Assembly: GCA_015063785.1 (NCBI GenBank)
Contig: SVTM01000029.1
Location: 1 to 35,270 of the forward strand
DNA length: 35,270 nucleotides
Direction of reading: 5' to 3'
Source: Oscillospiraceae bacterium
GTDB taxonomy: Bacteria > Bacillota > Clostridia > Oscillospirales > CAG-382
How positions within the stretch are numbered: the stretch's first letter is position 1; each line of letters starts with the position of its first letter. This document shows positions 8,837 through 18,564 of this stretch, one piece after another. The notes under the pieces are model-generated. The model saw nothing but the letters and a program-made list of their open reading frames with translations, was not told where the DNA came from and made no database searches. The translations under genes and the position numbers were made by a program.

Positions 8837-10149
8837 GAAAAATACTTGAACGTCTCGGCATTGTTAAGCCCGTTGATGAAACTGCAGAAAAGACAAGCTT
8901 CGGTACATTCCTGAAAAACGCTTTTACAAAAAATCTTGTGGCAAAGCTTCTTTGCCTTTTTGGGGCGATTTTCCTTTGGTTTTACGTCATGGACAATGAA
9001 AGCTCTATTTACGAGTACACTTTCAAAAATGTGAAGATTGAATATACCGAAAACAACAATGGTATGAGTGTTCTTTCGTCGGGTGACCAGACGGTTGACG
9101 TTACCCTTTCTGGTAAAAGAAGCGTTATCAAAGCGATGAACAGCTCGGATATCACCGCTGTTGCAGATATAAGCTCGCTCACCGAGGCAGGATATTACAA
9201 TATCGATATCATTGTGCGTACCTCCAATGAAACCTCGGTTGAAAACACTGATCCCAAGAGCGTAAATGTATATATCGACCAAAGCACAAAGGCTTCTGTA
9301 AAGGTCAAGGCGGCTTTTAAGGGCAATACAGGCTACGAGATCGAGCTTTCTACCTATCCCGAGAGCATCTACGTAACCGGACCTTCCAGCGAACTTGCAA
9401 AGATCAGCCATGCAAGAGCCACTGTTAATACGGGAAATCAGTCACTTGAAAAGGACACAACAGTTTACGGAGTTGACCTTGTTCTTTACGATCGCAACGG
9501 AAACGAAATGGATTCGGGCTTTATGCAGATGTCGCATGATACCGCCGATGTTAATATAGAGCTTTACTCTGTCAAGAGCCTGCCCGTAGATCCCAAATAT
9601 GACGATATCGACCTTGTTTTTGATGCAAGGCATTTGAACGAGCGTGTTCTTCCCGACAAGGTCGAAGTACGCGGCAAAAAAGATATAATCGAAGGGCTCA
9701 CAGAAATACCCACTTCTCTTATCGACGTCGAGATCACAGATCTCAGCTCCAAAACTGTAAGCTACAAAACCGGATTTGAGCTTCCTGAAGGTGTAGAGCT
9801 TACACAGGCAAGAAACGAATGCGAGATCGCTCTTTCGATCGTCGACTACGCAGAAAAAGAAATTCTTGTACCCGTAACTTCCGGAGTGTTTATGAACCTG
9901 CCCAAGGGCAGCACCGCTTACGTTGAAGGCGGCTACGTGCCGGTTACGGTTGCGGGCGTTTATTCATCCATCAATCAACTCGTTCCCGAGGATATAATGC
10001 TTCTTATTGAGACCTCAGGACTTTTCGTGGGTGAAAACAAAAATGTTCAGGTGATTGCCATGATTGGGAACGAAAACCTTTCTAACATCTACGTGAAAGA
10101 ACTGACCGATGGCTTCCTTGCCAACGTTATTATCGAAAAGAACAACTGA
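8833..10149 (+). CDS. cdaR: YbbR-domain c-di-AMP regulator CdaR
   Basis: CdaR is the membrane-anchored partner of CdaA that modulates cyclase activity from outside the membrane. The 438-residue product has one N-terminal membrane helix (about residues 36-56, LLCLFGAIFLWFYVMD), then an extracytoplasmic region of beta-rich YbbR repeats. Recurring segments of the form VDVTLSGKRSVI, IYVTGPSSELAKI and VEVRGKKDIIEGL mark the repeats. The GTG at 8833 is supported by GGGAGGTG about 8 bases upstream and by the 4-base overlap with cdaA. The sequence is less conserved than CdaA, as usual, but order and topology make the call secure. Confidence 0.9.
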   Translation: MRKILERLGIVKPVDETAEKTSFGTFLKNAFTKNLVAKLLCLFGAIFLWFYVMDNESSIYEYTFKNVKIEYTENNNGMSVLSSGDQTVDVTLSGKRSVIKAMNSSDITAVADISSLTEAGYYNIDIIVRTSNETSVENTDPKSVNVYIDQSTKASVKVKAAFKGNTGYEIELSTYPESIYVTGPSSELAKISHARATVNTGNQSLEKDTTVYGVDLVLYDRNGNEMDSGFMQMSHDTADVNIELYSVKSLPVDPKYDDIDLVFDARHLNERVLPDKVEVRGKKDIIEGLTEIPTSLIDVEITDLSSKTVSYKTGFELPEGVELTQARNECEIALSIVDYAEKEILVPVTSGVFMNLPKGSTAYVEGGYVPVTVAGVYSSINQLVPEDIMLLIETSGLFVGENKNVQVIAMIGNENLSNIYVKELTDGFLANVIIEKNN

Positions 10150-10152
10150 CAA

Positions 10153-11805
10153 ATGAATAAAACTATAAAAAAACTGGTGCTTCGGGATGTCAAGATACCA
10201 CTTGCTCTTTCCGAAACCGATTACGATAAGCTTGCCATAGGCGTTGCTAAAAAGAAGATCCGATCGTTAAGACTGAAATACAGACCAGACGAAAACAGCT
10301 TTGCTATATTCAAAAAGTCTGTTGATGCTCGCAGAAAAAACGAGATATTCTTCGTGTACTCTGTGATATTTTCCGTTGCCGATGAGGTGATTCTTTCGCC
10401 TGAAAAATACGATGATTTTTCTGCATTTTGCCGCAAGCATTCGGTTTCTCTCATAGACGAAGAAAAGCTTTTGTTCGAAACTTTTTCTGTGCCCCAAGAA
10501 AAACGTCCTGTAATTGCCGGCTTTGGTCCCTGCGGAATGTTTATTGCTCTTGTGCTGGCAAAGTCGGGCTTTCGACCAATTGTTATCGAAAGGGGAGAAG
10601 ACGTCGATTCAAGAGCGCAAAAGGTCGAAAAATATTGGATCCAAGGCGTGCTTGACACAGAATCAAACGTACAGTTTGGCGAAGGAGGAGCAGGTACTTT
10701 CTCGGACGGAAAGCTTATGACAAGGATAAACGACAAGCTTTGCTCGTATGTGCTTGAAGTTTTCCACGATCACGGAGCTGACAGAGACATTCTTTTTAAT
10801 GCCAAGCCCCATGTAGGTACCGACAAGCTTCGCGTTATTGTAAAAAATATAAGAAAAACCATAGAAGCCTACGGCGGAACGGTGCTTTTCAATACTCGTC
10901 TTGATGGTATTTTGCGAAATTCAGACGGTAGCATCAGGGCCGTCGTAACAAGCGCGGGAGATATCGTCACAGACACTCTGTTTCTCGCCATCGGGCATAG
11001 CGCGCGTGACACCTTCATGATGCTTTTGAGGGAAGAACTCGATATATGCGCCAAGCCTTTTTCTGTGGGAGTGCGTATCGAGCATTTGCAAAAGGATATC
11101 GACCGTGCCCTTTATGGCGAAATGGCCGAAAACCCTGCGCTTCCTGTGGGCGAATACTCTTTGTCAAAACGATTTGGAGACGATGCGGTCTATTCTTTTT
11201 GCATGTGCCCCGGCGGCACGGTGGTCGCGTCTGCCAGCGAACACGGAGGCATTGTCACAAATGGTATGAGCTATTCTGCAAGAAGCGGTGTGAACGCAAA
11301 CTCCGCCATTGCTGTGTCTGTTTCCGAAAAAGATTTCGGCGGAAACGTTATGGGCGCCATCGAGTATCAAAGAAATATCGAAAGACAAGCTTTTGAAATG
11401 GCAGGAGCGGATGGTACTGCTCCCATTCAGAATCTGGGTAGCTTTCTTTCCCGTTCATCATGTGAAGTGGGAAGGGTTCTTCCCACCTACACGGGTAAAA
11501 CAAAACTTTGCGATCTTAACGATCTCTTCCCTGTAAAAATATCAAATCTTCTCAAAGAAGGTATCCTATCTTTTGAAAGGAACATCGAAGGCTTCAGCTG
11601 TGATCACGCAATGCTGACTGCCCCCGAAACCCGCACTTCAAGCCCTGTGCGCGTTATGCGAATGCAGAATTTTGAATCTTCTGTCTGCCGCGGACTGTAT
11701 CCCTGCGGCGAGGGTGCAGGATATGCAGGCGGCATTACAAGCGCCGCGGTTGACGGTATAAGATGCGCTCTTTCATACGTATCAAAACAAAAAGCATTTA
11801 ATTAA
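10153..11805 (+). CDS. FAD-dependent dehydrogenase, COG2509 type
   Basis: This is a flavoprotein of the uncharacterised FAD-dependent dehydrogenase group often annotated as NAD(P)/FAD-dependent oxidoreductase. The 550-residue product begins with a basic N-terminal domain of about 110 residues, including KKKIRSLRLKYRPD. The FAD-binding Rossmann motif GFGPCGMFIAL follows (about residue 123), with an ERG acidic end after it. The segment NVQFGEGGAGTFSDGKL and the C-terminal PCGEGAGYAGGITSAAVDG are hallmarks of the group. The substrate is unknown. The start lies 3 bases after cdaR with a poor ribosome site, which suggests coupling. Its place between c-di-AMP genes and an RseC-like gene gives no clear pathway. 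Confidence 0.85.
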   Translation: MNKTIKKLVLRDVKIPLALSETDYDKLAIGVAKKKIRSLRLKYRPDENSFAIFKKSVDARRKNEIFFVYSVIFSVADEVILSPEKYDDFSAFCRKHSVSLIDEEKLLFETFSVPQEKRPVIAGFGPCGMFIALVLAKSGFRPIVIERGEDVDSRAQKVEKYWIQGVLDTESNVQFGEGGAGTFSDGKLMTRINDKLCSYVLEVFHDHGADRDILFNAKPHVGTDKLRVIVKNIRKTIEAYGGTVLFNTRLDGILRNSDGSIRAVVTSAGDIVTDTLFLAIGHSARDTFMMLLREELDICAKPFSVGVRIEHLQKDIDRALYGEMAENPALPVGEYSLSKRFGDDAVYSFCMCPGGTVVASASEHGGIVTNGMSYSARSGVNANSAIAVSVSEKDFGGNVMGAIEYQRNIERQAFEMAGADGTAPIQNLGSFLSRSSCEVGRVLPTYTGKTKLCDLNDLFPVKISNLLKEGILSFERNIEGFSCDHAMLTAPETRTSSPVRVMRMQNFESSVCRGLYPCGEGAGYAGGITSAAVDGIRCALSYVSKQKAFN

Positions 11806-11821
11806 AAAAGGAATTATAATA

Positions 11822-12250
11822 ATGACACAAAACGGAAAAGTTATCTCCGTCGAAGGAGACAAAGCAAAAGTTGTGGTAATGCGCAGATCAGCGTGTGAAG
11901 GCTGCAAACAAAAGAATCTGTGTGCCGGAGTTTCCGATGGATGCTCGGATGGAAAGCCTGTTGAGGCTGTTGCAAAAAATACCATGGGCGCAGGTGTTGG
12001 AGACGAGGTTGTTCTCGAATCTTCTTCAATGCGGGTTCTTGGTATGACTTTTGCCGTTTTTGTGCTTCCCATTCTTGTGGCTTTTGCGGCATATGCCGTG
12101 GCAAGCTCTTTCTTGCAGACAAAAGCGGTATATATCATCTCTGTTATCTCGTTTGTCGTTCCGCTGGCACTGCTTTGCTATCTTCTCAATCGCGCTGTAA
12201 AGAAAAATCCGGGAATTGAAATTGTAAAAATAATTAAAAAGGAAATATAA
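11822..12250 (+). CDS. RseC/MucC-like positive regulator family protein
   Basis: This is a small membrane protein of the SoxR-reducing/RseC family. The 142-residue product has an N-terminal cytoplasmic domain with a cysteine cluster (ACEGCKQKNLC, plus another cysteine in DGCSDG), then two membrane helices (about residues 72-92 and 98-118). In clostridia such proteins often sit with Rnf or redox genes. Here the neighbour is a COG2509 flavoprotein 16 bases upstream, so a redox role is plausible but inferred. AAAGGA lies about 10 bases before the ATG. Confidence 0.8.
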   Translation: MTQNGKVISVEGDKAKVVVMRRSACEGCKQKNLCAGVSDGCSDGKPVEAVAKNTMGAGVGDEVVLESSSMRVLGMTFAVFVLPILVAFAAYAVASSFLQTKAVYIISVISFVVPLALLCYLLNRAVKKNPGIEIVKIIKKEI

Positions 12251-12262
12251 GATTAGTTTTTT

Positions 12263-14359
12263 ATGAACATCAGAATGAAAAATGAAAAAGAGTGGTCTTT
12301 GAAGGAGTATGATCACGACAAAGCTGCTGCTCTTGCAAAAGAACTTGGTATTTCCGAGTTTATTGCAAAGCTTCTTGTTATACGCGGCTTTGACAATCCT
12401 GTTTCTGCGGCGGATTTTTTATCGCCGTACGACTATTCCTTCTGCGATCCTTTTCTTCTTCAGGACATGGACAAGGCTGTGGCAAGAATAAAAACAGCCA
12501 TTCAGAAAGGCGAGAGAATACTTATCTACGGTGATTATGACGTAGATGGTATCTCTGCTGTATCCGCCCTTTATCTGTATCTGCACTCAAAGGGCGCCAA
12601 CGTTTGCTATTACATCCCCGAACGACTCACCGAAGGCTACGGACTCAACAATTGCGCCATAGATAAGTTTGCAGCGGCAAAGATCGATCTTATCATAACC
12701 GTCGACACCGGAATCACAGCCTTTTCCGAAACAGAATACATTAAGGAAAAGGGACTTGATATTATCATCACCGACCATCACGAATGCCCGGAAGTGCTTC
12801 CCCAATGCGCATGTGCTGTCATCAATCCAAAGCGCCGCGACAGCTTGTATCCGTTTTCTGAGCTTGCAGGTGTCGGAGTTGTTTTCAAGCTTATCTGCGC
12901 CATTGACGGTGTGGAAAACATCCGGTCGCTTTGCGAAAAGTATCTTGACATAGTATCTCTTGGAACAGTCGCCGACGTTATGCCTCTTTACGGCGAAAAC
13001 CGCCGTATTGTCACCCACGGGCTTACTGCGTTGAACAAGGGCGAGCACGTCGGTATCGGCGCTCTTCTCGATTGTGCTTTGCCTGACAATTCGGGCGGAC
13101 AGCGCAGAATAACCGCCTCCACCATCGGATTTGCGATCGCCCCCAGACTTAATGCTGCAGGACGTATCGGCAATGTCAAGCACGCCGCCGAACTTCTTAT
13201 AAGCAACGACGCAGAAAGAGCGTCTGTCATCGCTCAGGAGCTTTGTGCTCTCAATCGCGAAAGACAGGCGATAGAAAACGAAATACTTACTCAGGCGATC
13301 GAAAAGCTTGAAGCGGAATTCGATTTTGAAAAAGACAGAGTTATCGTTCTTTGTGACGACAACTGGCACCAGGGGGTTATCGGTATCGTTGCATCACGAA
13401 TCACCGAAAAATACGGCCTGCCTAGTATACTCGTCACCTTTTCGGGCGAAAACGGAAAGGGTTCTGCAAGAAGCATCCAGGGTTTCAATATCAATGACGC
13501 CCTTGGCGCGTGCGAAAAAAATCTTCTCAAATTCGGCGGTCACGAAATTGCTGCAGGTCTTTCTCTTGAAAAATCAAAATTTGAAGAATTCAGAACCGCC
13601 ATCAATGATTATGCACGGGATATAATAACCGACGAAATGCGTGTCATGCACGTTTCTGCCGATTGCGAAATAGAAGCCTGCGAGATAGATCTCGATCACG
13701 CGTCCCAACTTTCGCTTCTCGAGCCTTATGGCAACATGAACCCTGCCCCCGTTTTCATTCTTCGAGAGGCTGTGGTTTCAAATATCACTCCCATCGGTAT
13801 GAACAAGCACCTGAAGCTTACTCTTACCAAGGACGGAAAAAATTATATCGCTCTTTATTTCAACAAAAATCCCGATGATTTCGGAATTTTGGAAGGCTAT
13901 ACTGTCGATGTTGCCTTCAACCTCGAGATCAACGAGTTTCGCGGTAACAGAAGCGTACAGATGAATATCCGCGACATGAAGATCTCAGGAGATACGGCTG
14001 ATTACATAAACCGCCAGGCAAAGGATTATCTTCGTGCCATCGCCACATTCGCGGTTTCTAAAGAAAACCTCCCCGATATGCAGGCGTTCAGATCAACTTT
14101 CGTCTATCTCAGAACGGCGTCAAAACAAAGCGGCGAGCTTGATATCGGCAAGGCGGCGGCAGATATATCCCACGAATTTTCGATAAATGTCACCCCGTGT
14201 ATGCTCAATATCATGTTTGATGTTTTTGCAGAAATGGGACTTGTAAAATTCGAAAGAAACACCCTTAATGATATAGATTTCACCCTGCCGGATGTCGAAG
14301 GCAAGGTAAACCTTGAAAGTTCAAAGTTTCTTACTAAACTTAAGAACTCTTCTTATTGA
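12263..14359 (+). CDS. recJ: Single-stranded-DNA-specific exonuclease RecJ
   Basis: RecJ is a 5'-3' exonuclease of recombination and base-excision repair and a member of the DHH phosphoesterase superfamily. The 698-residue product carries DYDVDG (residues 91-96), the DHH motif in ITDHHECPE (171-173), ELAGVGVVFKL, and the DHHA1 motif FGGHEIAAGLSL near residue 430. An OB-fold region follows. The extra C-terminal 100 or so residues after the OB part match the longer Firmicutes form. The ATG at 12263 has no strong ribosome site and an ATG at 12275 is an alternative, so the exact start is uncertain. It lies 12 bases after the RseC-like gene. Confidence 0.94.
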   Translation: MNIRMKNEKEWSLKEYDHDKAAALAKELGISEFIAKLLVIRGFDNPVSAADFLSPYDYSFCDPFLLQDMDKAVARIKTAIQKGERILIYGDYDVDGISAVSALYLYLHSKGANVCYYIPERLTEGYGLNNCAIDKFAAAKIDLIITVDTGITAFSETEYIKEKGLDIIITDHHECPEVLPQCACAVINPKRRDSLYPFSELAGVGVVFKLICAIDGVENIRSLCEKYLDIVSLGTVADVMPLYGENRRIVTHGLTALNKGEHVGIGALLDCALPDNSGGQRRITASTIGFAIAPRLNAAGRIGNVKHAAELLISNDAERASVIAQELCALNRERQAIENEILTQAIEKLEAEFDFEKDRVIVLCDDNWHQGVIGIVASRITEKYGLPSILVTFSGENGKGSARSIQGFNINDALGACEKNLLKFGGHEIAAGLSLEKSKFEEFRTAINDYARDIITDEMRVMHVSADCEIEACEIDLDHASQLSLLEPYGNMNPAPVFILREAVVSNITPIGMNKHLKLTLTKDGKNYIALYFNKNPDDFGILEGYTVDVAFNLEINEFRGNRSVQMNIRDMKISGDTADYINRQAKDYLRAIATFAVSKENLPDMQAFRSTFVYLRTASKQSGELDIGKAAADISHEFSINVTPCMLNIMFDVFAEMGLVKFERNTLNDIDFTLPDVEGKVNLESSKFLTKLKNSSY

Positions 14360-14376
14360 AAAAACGGAGATTTTTT

Positions 14377-16593
14377 ATGGATTACTATGCCGAACTATAT
14401 GAATATTTGTGTTCAATAAGCAACCAATACAATTTTGAAAAGATAAAAAAGGCCTTTGATTATGCCAACGAAATGCACGAAGGTCAGTTCAGAAAATCGG
14501 GTGAGCCTTATATTTCTCATCCCGTAGCTGTGGCAAAAATCGTGGCTCAGATGGAGCTTGATACCGATTCGGTTTGTGCTGCTCTTTTGCACGATACCCT
14601 TGAGGATTGTACAGACAAGACAGACAGTCCCACCATCAAAAAAATGTTTGGTGCCGACGTTTGCGAGCTTGTACAAGGACTCACAAAGTTGGTTGACATC
14701 TATTTTGAAGACAGGGAAGAGGAAAGCGTCGAAAACCTCAGAAAGATGTTTCTTGCCATGTCCAAGGACATCAGAGTTATCTTTATAAAGCTTGCCGACC
14801 GTCTTCACAACATGCGCACTCTCTCGGCACAGCCCAGCGAGAAACAGCGTTCTATAGCACTTGAAACAATGCACGTTTATGCACCTCTTGCACACCGACT
14901 CGGTATCCAGAAGATCAAGGGAGAACTCGAAAATCTCTCTCTTCGCTATCTTGACCCCATCGGCTACGAGGAAGTTAAAAACGACATCGACCACAGATAC
15001 GGCGAAAACCGCGATTTTCTTGAAAATGCGCAAAATCAGATTGCCGAAAAGCTGAATGCCGAAAAAATCCCCTATTCAATGAACGGCAGAGTAAAGTCGA
15101 TCTTCAGCATTTACAAGAAAATGTACAATCAGGGCAAAAGCTTTGACGAGATATATGACTTTTATGCTATCCGCATTATCGTTGATACAGAGCTTGAATG
15201 TTACACGGTTCTCGGACTTATCCACGAGATGTTCAACCTCATACCCGGTAGATTCAAGGACTATATTTCTACACCGAAGCCCAATCTTTATCGTTCGCTC
15301 CATACGACAGTTATCGGCCGCCACGGCATTCCCTTTGAAGTTCAGATCCGAACCTGGGAAATGCACACCGTTGCCGAATACGGTGTTGCCGCACATTGGA
15401 AGTATAAAACTGGCGAGCAGGACAAGGAAAACCTTGCGGAAAAGCTGAAATGGATCAGAACCCTTGTCGAAACTGAACGCGGAGACGCCGACAACGACGA
15501 ATTTTTAAAACCGCTGAAGATAGACGTTTTTGAGGACGAGATTTTCGTCTTCACCCCAAAGGGTGACGTTATTAGTTTGCAGAGCGGAGCCACCACCATC
15601 GACTTTGCCTTTGCCATCCACACTGAGGTCGGCAACCGAATGACGGGTGCCAAGGTAAACGGAATGATCGTGCCGATCGACACTGTGCTTCAGACGGGTC
15701 AGATCGTCGAGGTCATCACTTCATCGTCACCCAAAGGCCCCAGCAAGGATTGGCTTAAGATTGTCCGCACCAGCGAGGCAAAGAATAAGATACGCCAGTG
15801 GTACAAGCGCGAAAAACGTGCAGAAAATATCGTCGAAGGTAAGGCGATGATCGAGCGCGAGCTCAAATCCTTTGGCAAGAGCTACACCGATGCCCAGCGC
15901 GACGAGATAGTATCAAATATTTCAAGCCGTATCGGAATGACCACGGTGGACGATTTTTATAACAGCCTCGGCTACGGTGGAATGTCAATATCCAAAGTTC
16001 TTCCACGACTTCGCGACGAATTTACAAGAATCGTATCGCCCATAGTCGAAGAAAAAGCGCCGGATGTTTCCGCAAACTTCATGGCAGATATTGTTAAAAA
16101 GCCCTCCGGCAAAGGAAATCAGAGCGTTATTGTCGACGGAGTCGACAATCTTCAGATCCGTTTTGCAAAATGCTGCAACCCTCTGCCGGGCGATAATATC
16201 ATTGGCTTTGTAACAAGAGGATTTGGGGTATCTGTCCACAAGAGCGATTGCCCCAACGCAGTGTCGGGGGTAAAAAACGAATCTGAAAAAGAAAGATGGA
16301 TTCCCGTCCGCTGGTCGGAATACTCTATTGCAAAAAGTAACAGCGAATCGGGATTTGAAACCATTCTTCAGATATATGCAGACAACTCACTTACGGTTAT
16401 CGCCGAACTTTCCAATCTTCTCAACGACATGAAGGTTCAGGTGAACGGACTTAACACAAGAGTTATCCAAGGCAAAAAACAGCAGCTTATCACAGTAAAC
16501 ATTACCTGTAAAAACACCACCCACGTTTCTTCGATCCTTCAGCGCATCAGAAAGCTCAAAGACGTTGACGACGTGACCCGCGGTTTTTCATAA
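14377..16593 (+). CDS. relA: Bifunctional (p)ppGpp synthetase/hydrolase Rel
   Basis: This enzyme makes and degrades the stringent-response alarmones. The 738-residue product has an N-terminal HD hydrolase domain with HPVAVA and LLHDTLED (about residues 50-80) and LADRLHNMRTL, so hydrolase activity looks intact. The synthetase domain has GRVKSIFSIYKKM, the RFKD loop of bifunctional enzymes, YRSLHTT and EVQIRTWEMH. A TGS domain (VFTPKGD to VNG) and a zinc-finger-like segment (FAKCCNPLPGD) follow, then a C-terminal ACT domain. The ATG at 14377 is chosen because CGGAGA lies 6 bases upstream. It sits 17 bases after recJ. The recJ-rel-dtd order is common in clostridia, although the apt gene often found there is missing. 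Confidence 0.96.
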   Translation: MDYYAELYEYLCSISNQYNFEKIKKAFDYANEMHEGQFRKSGEPYISHPVAVAKIVAQMELDTDSVCAALLHDTLEDCTDKTDSPTIKKMFGADVCELVQGLTKLVDIYFEDREEESVENLRKMFLAMSKDIRVIFIKLADRLHNMRTLSAQPSEKQRSIALETMHVYAPLAHRLGIQKIKGELENLSLRYLDPIGYEEVKNDIDHRYGENRDFLENAQNQIAEKLNAEKIPYSMNGRVKSIFSIYKKMYNQGKSFDEIYDFYAIRIIVDTELECYTVLGLIHEMFNLIPGRFKDYISTPKPNLYRSLHTTVIGRHGIPFEVQIRTWEMHTVAEYGVAAHWKYKTGEQDKENLAEKLKWIRTLVETERGDADNDEFLKPLKIDVFEDEIFVFTPKGDVISLQSGATTIDFAFAIHTEVGNRMTGAKVNGMIVPIDTVLQTGQIVEVITSSSPKGPSKDWLKIVRTSEAKNKIRQWYKREKRAENIVEGKAMIERELKSFGKSYTDAQRDEIVSNISSRIGMTTVDDFYNSLGYGGMSISKVLPRLRDEFTRIVSPIVEEKAPDVSANFMADIVKKPSGKGNQSVIVDGVDNLQIRFAKCCNPLPGDNIIGFVTRGFGVSVHKSDCPNAVSGVKNESEKERWIPVRWSEYSIAKSNSESGFETILQIYADNSLTVIAELSNLLNDMKVQVNGLNTRVIQGKKQQLITVNITCKNTTHVSSILQRIRKLKDVDDVTRGFS

Positions 16594-16608
16594 TTAACGG
16601 AGACAAAA

Positions 16609-17079
16609 ATGAAAGCAGTTATTCAAAGAGTTACAAGTGCAAAGGTCGAAGCTGAAGGACAGATAACAGGGCAGATCAGAAACGGTTTTCTCATTTTGCT
16701 CGGAGTCTGTGAAAATGACACAGAGAAAGAATGCAAGTTACTTTCGGACAAAATTGCAAAAATGCGCATTTTCTGCGACGAAAATGACAAAATGAACCTT
16801 TCGCTTCTCGACTTCAAAGATTCCGACGAGCCATATTGCGTGCTTGTTGTTTCGCAGTTCACCCTTTGTGCCAACGTTCGCCACGGTAACCGCCCTGACT
16901 TTTTCGGTGCGGCAAAGCCCGACAAGGCAGTGCCCCTTTACGAACAGTTTATGAAAAATCTGTCAGATGATTACGGGCTTCGTGTCGAGCACGGAATATT
17001 CGGTGCAGATATGAAGGTCAGCCTTCTCAACGACGGGCCCGTTACCATAATCGTAGATACAGACGATCTTAAAAAATGA
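16609..17079 (+). CDS. dtd: D-aminoacyl-tRNA deacylase
   Basis: Dtd hydrolyses D-amino acids wrongly attached to tRNA, and also Gly-tRNA-Ala. The 156-residue length fits. Visible marks are the N-terminal MKAVIQRVTSAKV, the SQFTL motif (in VVSQFTLCA), the GNRPDF segment and the C-terminal NDGPVTIIVDT, where the NxGPVT motif carries an Asp variation. ACGGAG lies 8 bases upstream of the ATG. The stop overlaps the hemZ start by 4 bases. Confidence 0.95.
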   Translation: MKAVIQRVTSAKVEAEGQITGQIRNGFLILLGVCENDTEKECKLLSDKIAKMRIFCDENDKMNLSLLDFKDSDEPYCVLVVSQFTLCANVRHGNRPDFFGAAKPDKAVPLYEQFMKNLSDDYGLRVEHGIFGADMKVSLLNDGPVTIIVDTDDLKK

Positions 17080-18548
17080 AAATCGAGCTTATTTCCGACG
17101 ATGGCGCTTTTGCCGTCAATTATATCCAGTCGCTGGTACTTCTCTTTATGCCCTGTGAAAAATTTGGAGAGAGTGACAACGACAGCCATCTTGTTTTTGT
17201 AGTAAAAAGAGAGGGAGACAGTTTTTTCGGTCGAGCTGTCTTTGATATAGACGGAAATGTTTACGAAAAGAGCATGTCTGCCCCCATATCTTTTTATGAG
17301 GCATCAAATAATTCCGCAAAGTGCTTTGCCGGCAAGCTCTTTCTTGCACTTTTTTCTGAAGTTTTCGGTTACAAGCCGCCCTGGGGCATACTTACCGGTG
17401 TTCGCCCTGCACGCTTTGCTCTTGACTACCTCCTTTCAGGTGTGTCGGTGCAAAAAACAAAGCAGATCTTTGTGGAAATGTATCATGTCGATCCTGAAAA
17501 GGCGGATCTTGCAATACGCGTTGCGCTTTGCGAAATGACTGTTCTGCAGGAGGAAAAAGAAAGACAGTTCAGCCTGTATATCGGCATACCTTTTTGTCCG
17601 TCAAGATGTCGTTATTGTTCTTTCGTTTCTTATGCCACACCAAAACTTCTCTCACTTCTGCCTGAATATCTCGAAATGCTGGCATATGAGGTGCAGATGC
17701 TTTGCGATGTTGCAAGGGAAGCAGGTCTTGATTTGAAAAGCGTTTACGTCGGAGGAGGTACTCCTTCAGTTCTCACATGCGAGCAGATGGCAGATTTTGT
17801 GCCAAAGATACGTTCTTTTATCGGCAACAAACAGATGGAGTTTACTTACGAGGCAGGCAGACCTGACACTGTGACGAAAGAAAAGCTTTCTGTTCTTTCT
17901 GATTGTGGTGTAACGCGCCTTAGCATCAATACCCAGACCACAAATGATGCTGTGCTCCAAAGTGTCGGCAGATGCCACACCTTTGAGGATTACAAAAATG
18001 CTTTTTGTCTTGCAAAGGATATGGGATTTGCTATAAATACTGATCTCATCGCAGGTCTTCCGGGAGAATCGATCGAAAGCTTTTGCAAAAGTATCGACGA
18101 CGTTCTTTCGCTATCTCCGGACAATATAACGGTACATTCGTTTTCACTCAAAAAGTCTTCTGAATATACCGTCGGTGGGAAGACCTTTGATCGTAACGAT
18201 CACAGCATTGACAAAATGCTTTCTTATTCTTCTGCAAGAATGAAAGATCATCGGTATTTTCCTTATTATATGTACCGTCAGAAAAACACCGACGGAAATT
18301 TTGAGAACGTAGGTTACACAAACAGCGAAAACGCCATTGCGCGCTACAATATTTATATGATGGAAGGCTTCCATTCGGTGCTTGCCGCAGGGGCAGGTGC
18401 GGCCACAAAACTTGTGTCCCGTGATCTTGCAACCACCGGTAAAATATACAATCCCAAATATCCTTACGAATATTTGCGAGCAAAAGACGATATTCTTAAA
18501 AACAGAGAACAAATCCTTCTCTTTTACAAAGAGAAATATAACAATTAA
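17076..18548 (+). CDS. hemZ: HemZ-type radical SAM protein (coproporphyrinogen dehydrogenase-like)
   Basis: HemZ is a HemN-related radical SAM protein found in Firmicutes, annotated as oxygen-independent coproporphyrinogen III oxidase. The 490-residue product has an N-terminal HemZ-specific region with PPWGILTGVRPARFA (about residues 100-114). The cluster motif is C174-x3-C-x2-C in GIPFCPSRCRYCSF, with YVGGGTPS following. This is the second radical SAM protein of the HemN superfamily in the same gene run; hemW is 10 kb upstream. No other heme pathway gene is seen, so the true substrate is open. The ATG overlaps the dtd stop. Confidence 0.92.
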   Translation: MKIELISDDGAFAVNYIQSLVLLFMPCEKFGESDNDSHLVFVVKREGDSFFGRAVFDIDGNVYEKSMSAPISFYEASNNSAKCFAGKLFLALFSEVFGYKPPWGILTGVRPARFALDYLLSGVSVQKTKQIFVEMYHVDPEKADLAIRVALCEMTVLQEEKERQFSLYIGIPFCPSRCRYCSFVSYATPKLLSLLPEYLEMLAYEVQMLCDVAREAGLDLKSVYVGGGTPSVLTCEQMADFVPKIRSFIGNKQMEFTYEAGRPDTVTKEKLSVLSDCGVTRLSINTQTTNDAVLQSVGRCHTFEDYKNAFCLAKDMGFAINTDLIAGLPGESIESFCKSIDDVLSLSPDNITVHSFSLKKSSEYTVGGKTFDRNDHSIDKMLSYSSARMKDHRYFPYYMYRQKNTDGNFENVGYTNSENAIARYNIYMMEGFHSVLAAGAGAATKLVSRDLATTGKIYNPKYPYEYLRAKDDILKNREQILLFYKEKYNN

Positions 18549-18564
18549 AAGTAGGTGTTTATTT

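Noticed and set aside
12587..13369. A 260-codon minus-strand frame
   Set aside because: It is antisense to the recJ core with its DHH motifs, has no ribosome site, and has a composition unlike the real genes.
18382..18564. Longer N-terminus for the flippase
   Set aside because: This part lies within hemZ in another frame, has no membrane character, and the TTG at 18565 has a proper ribosome site.
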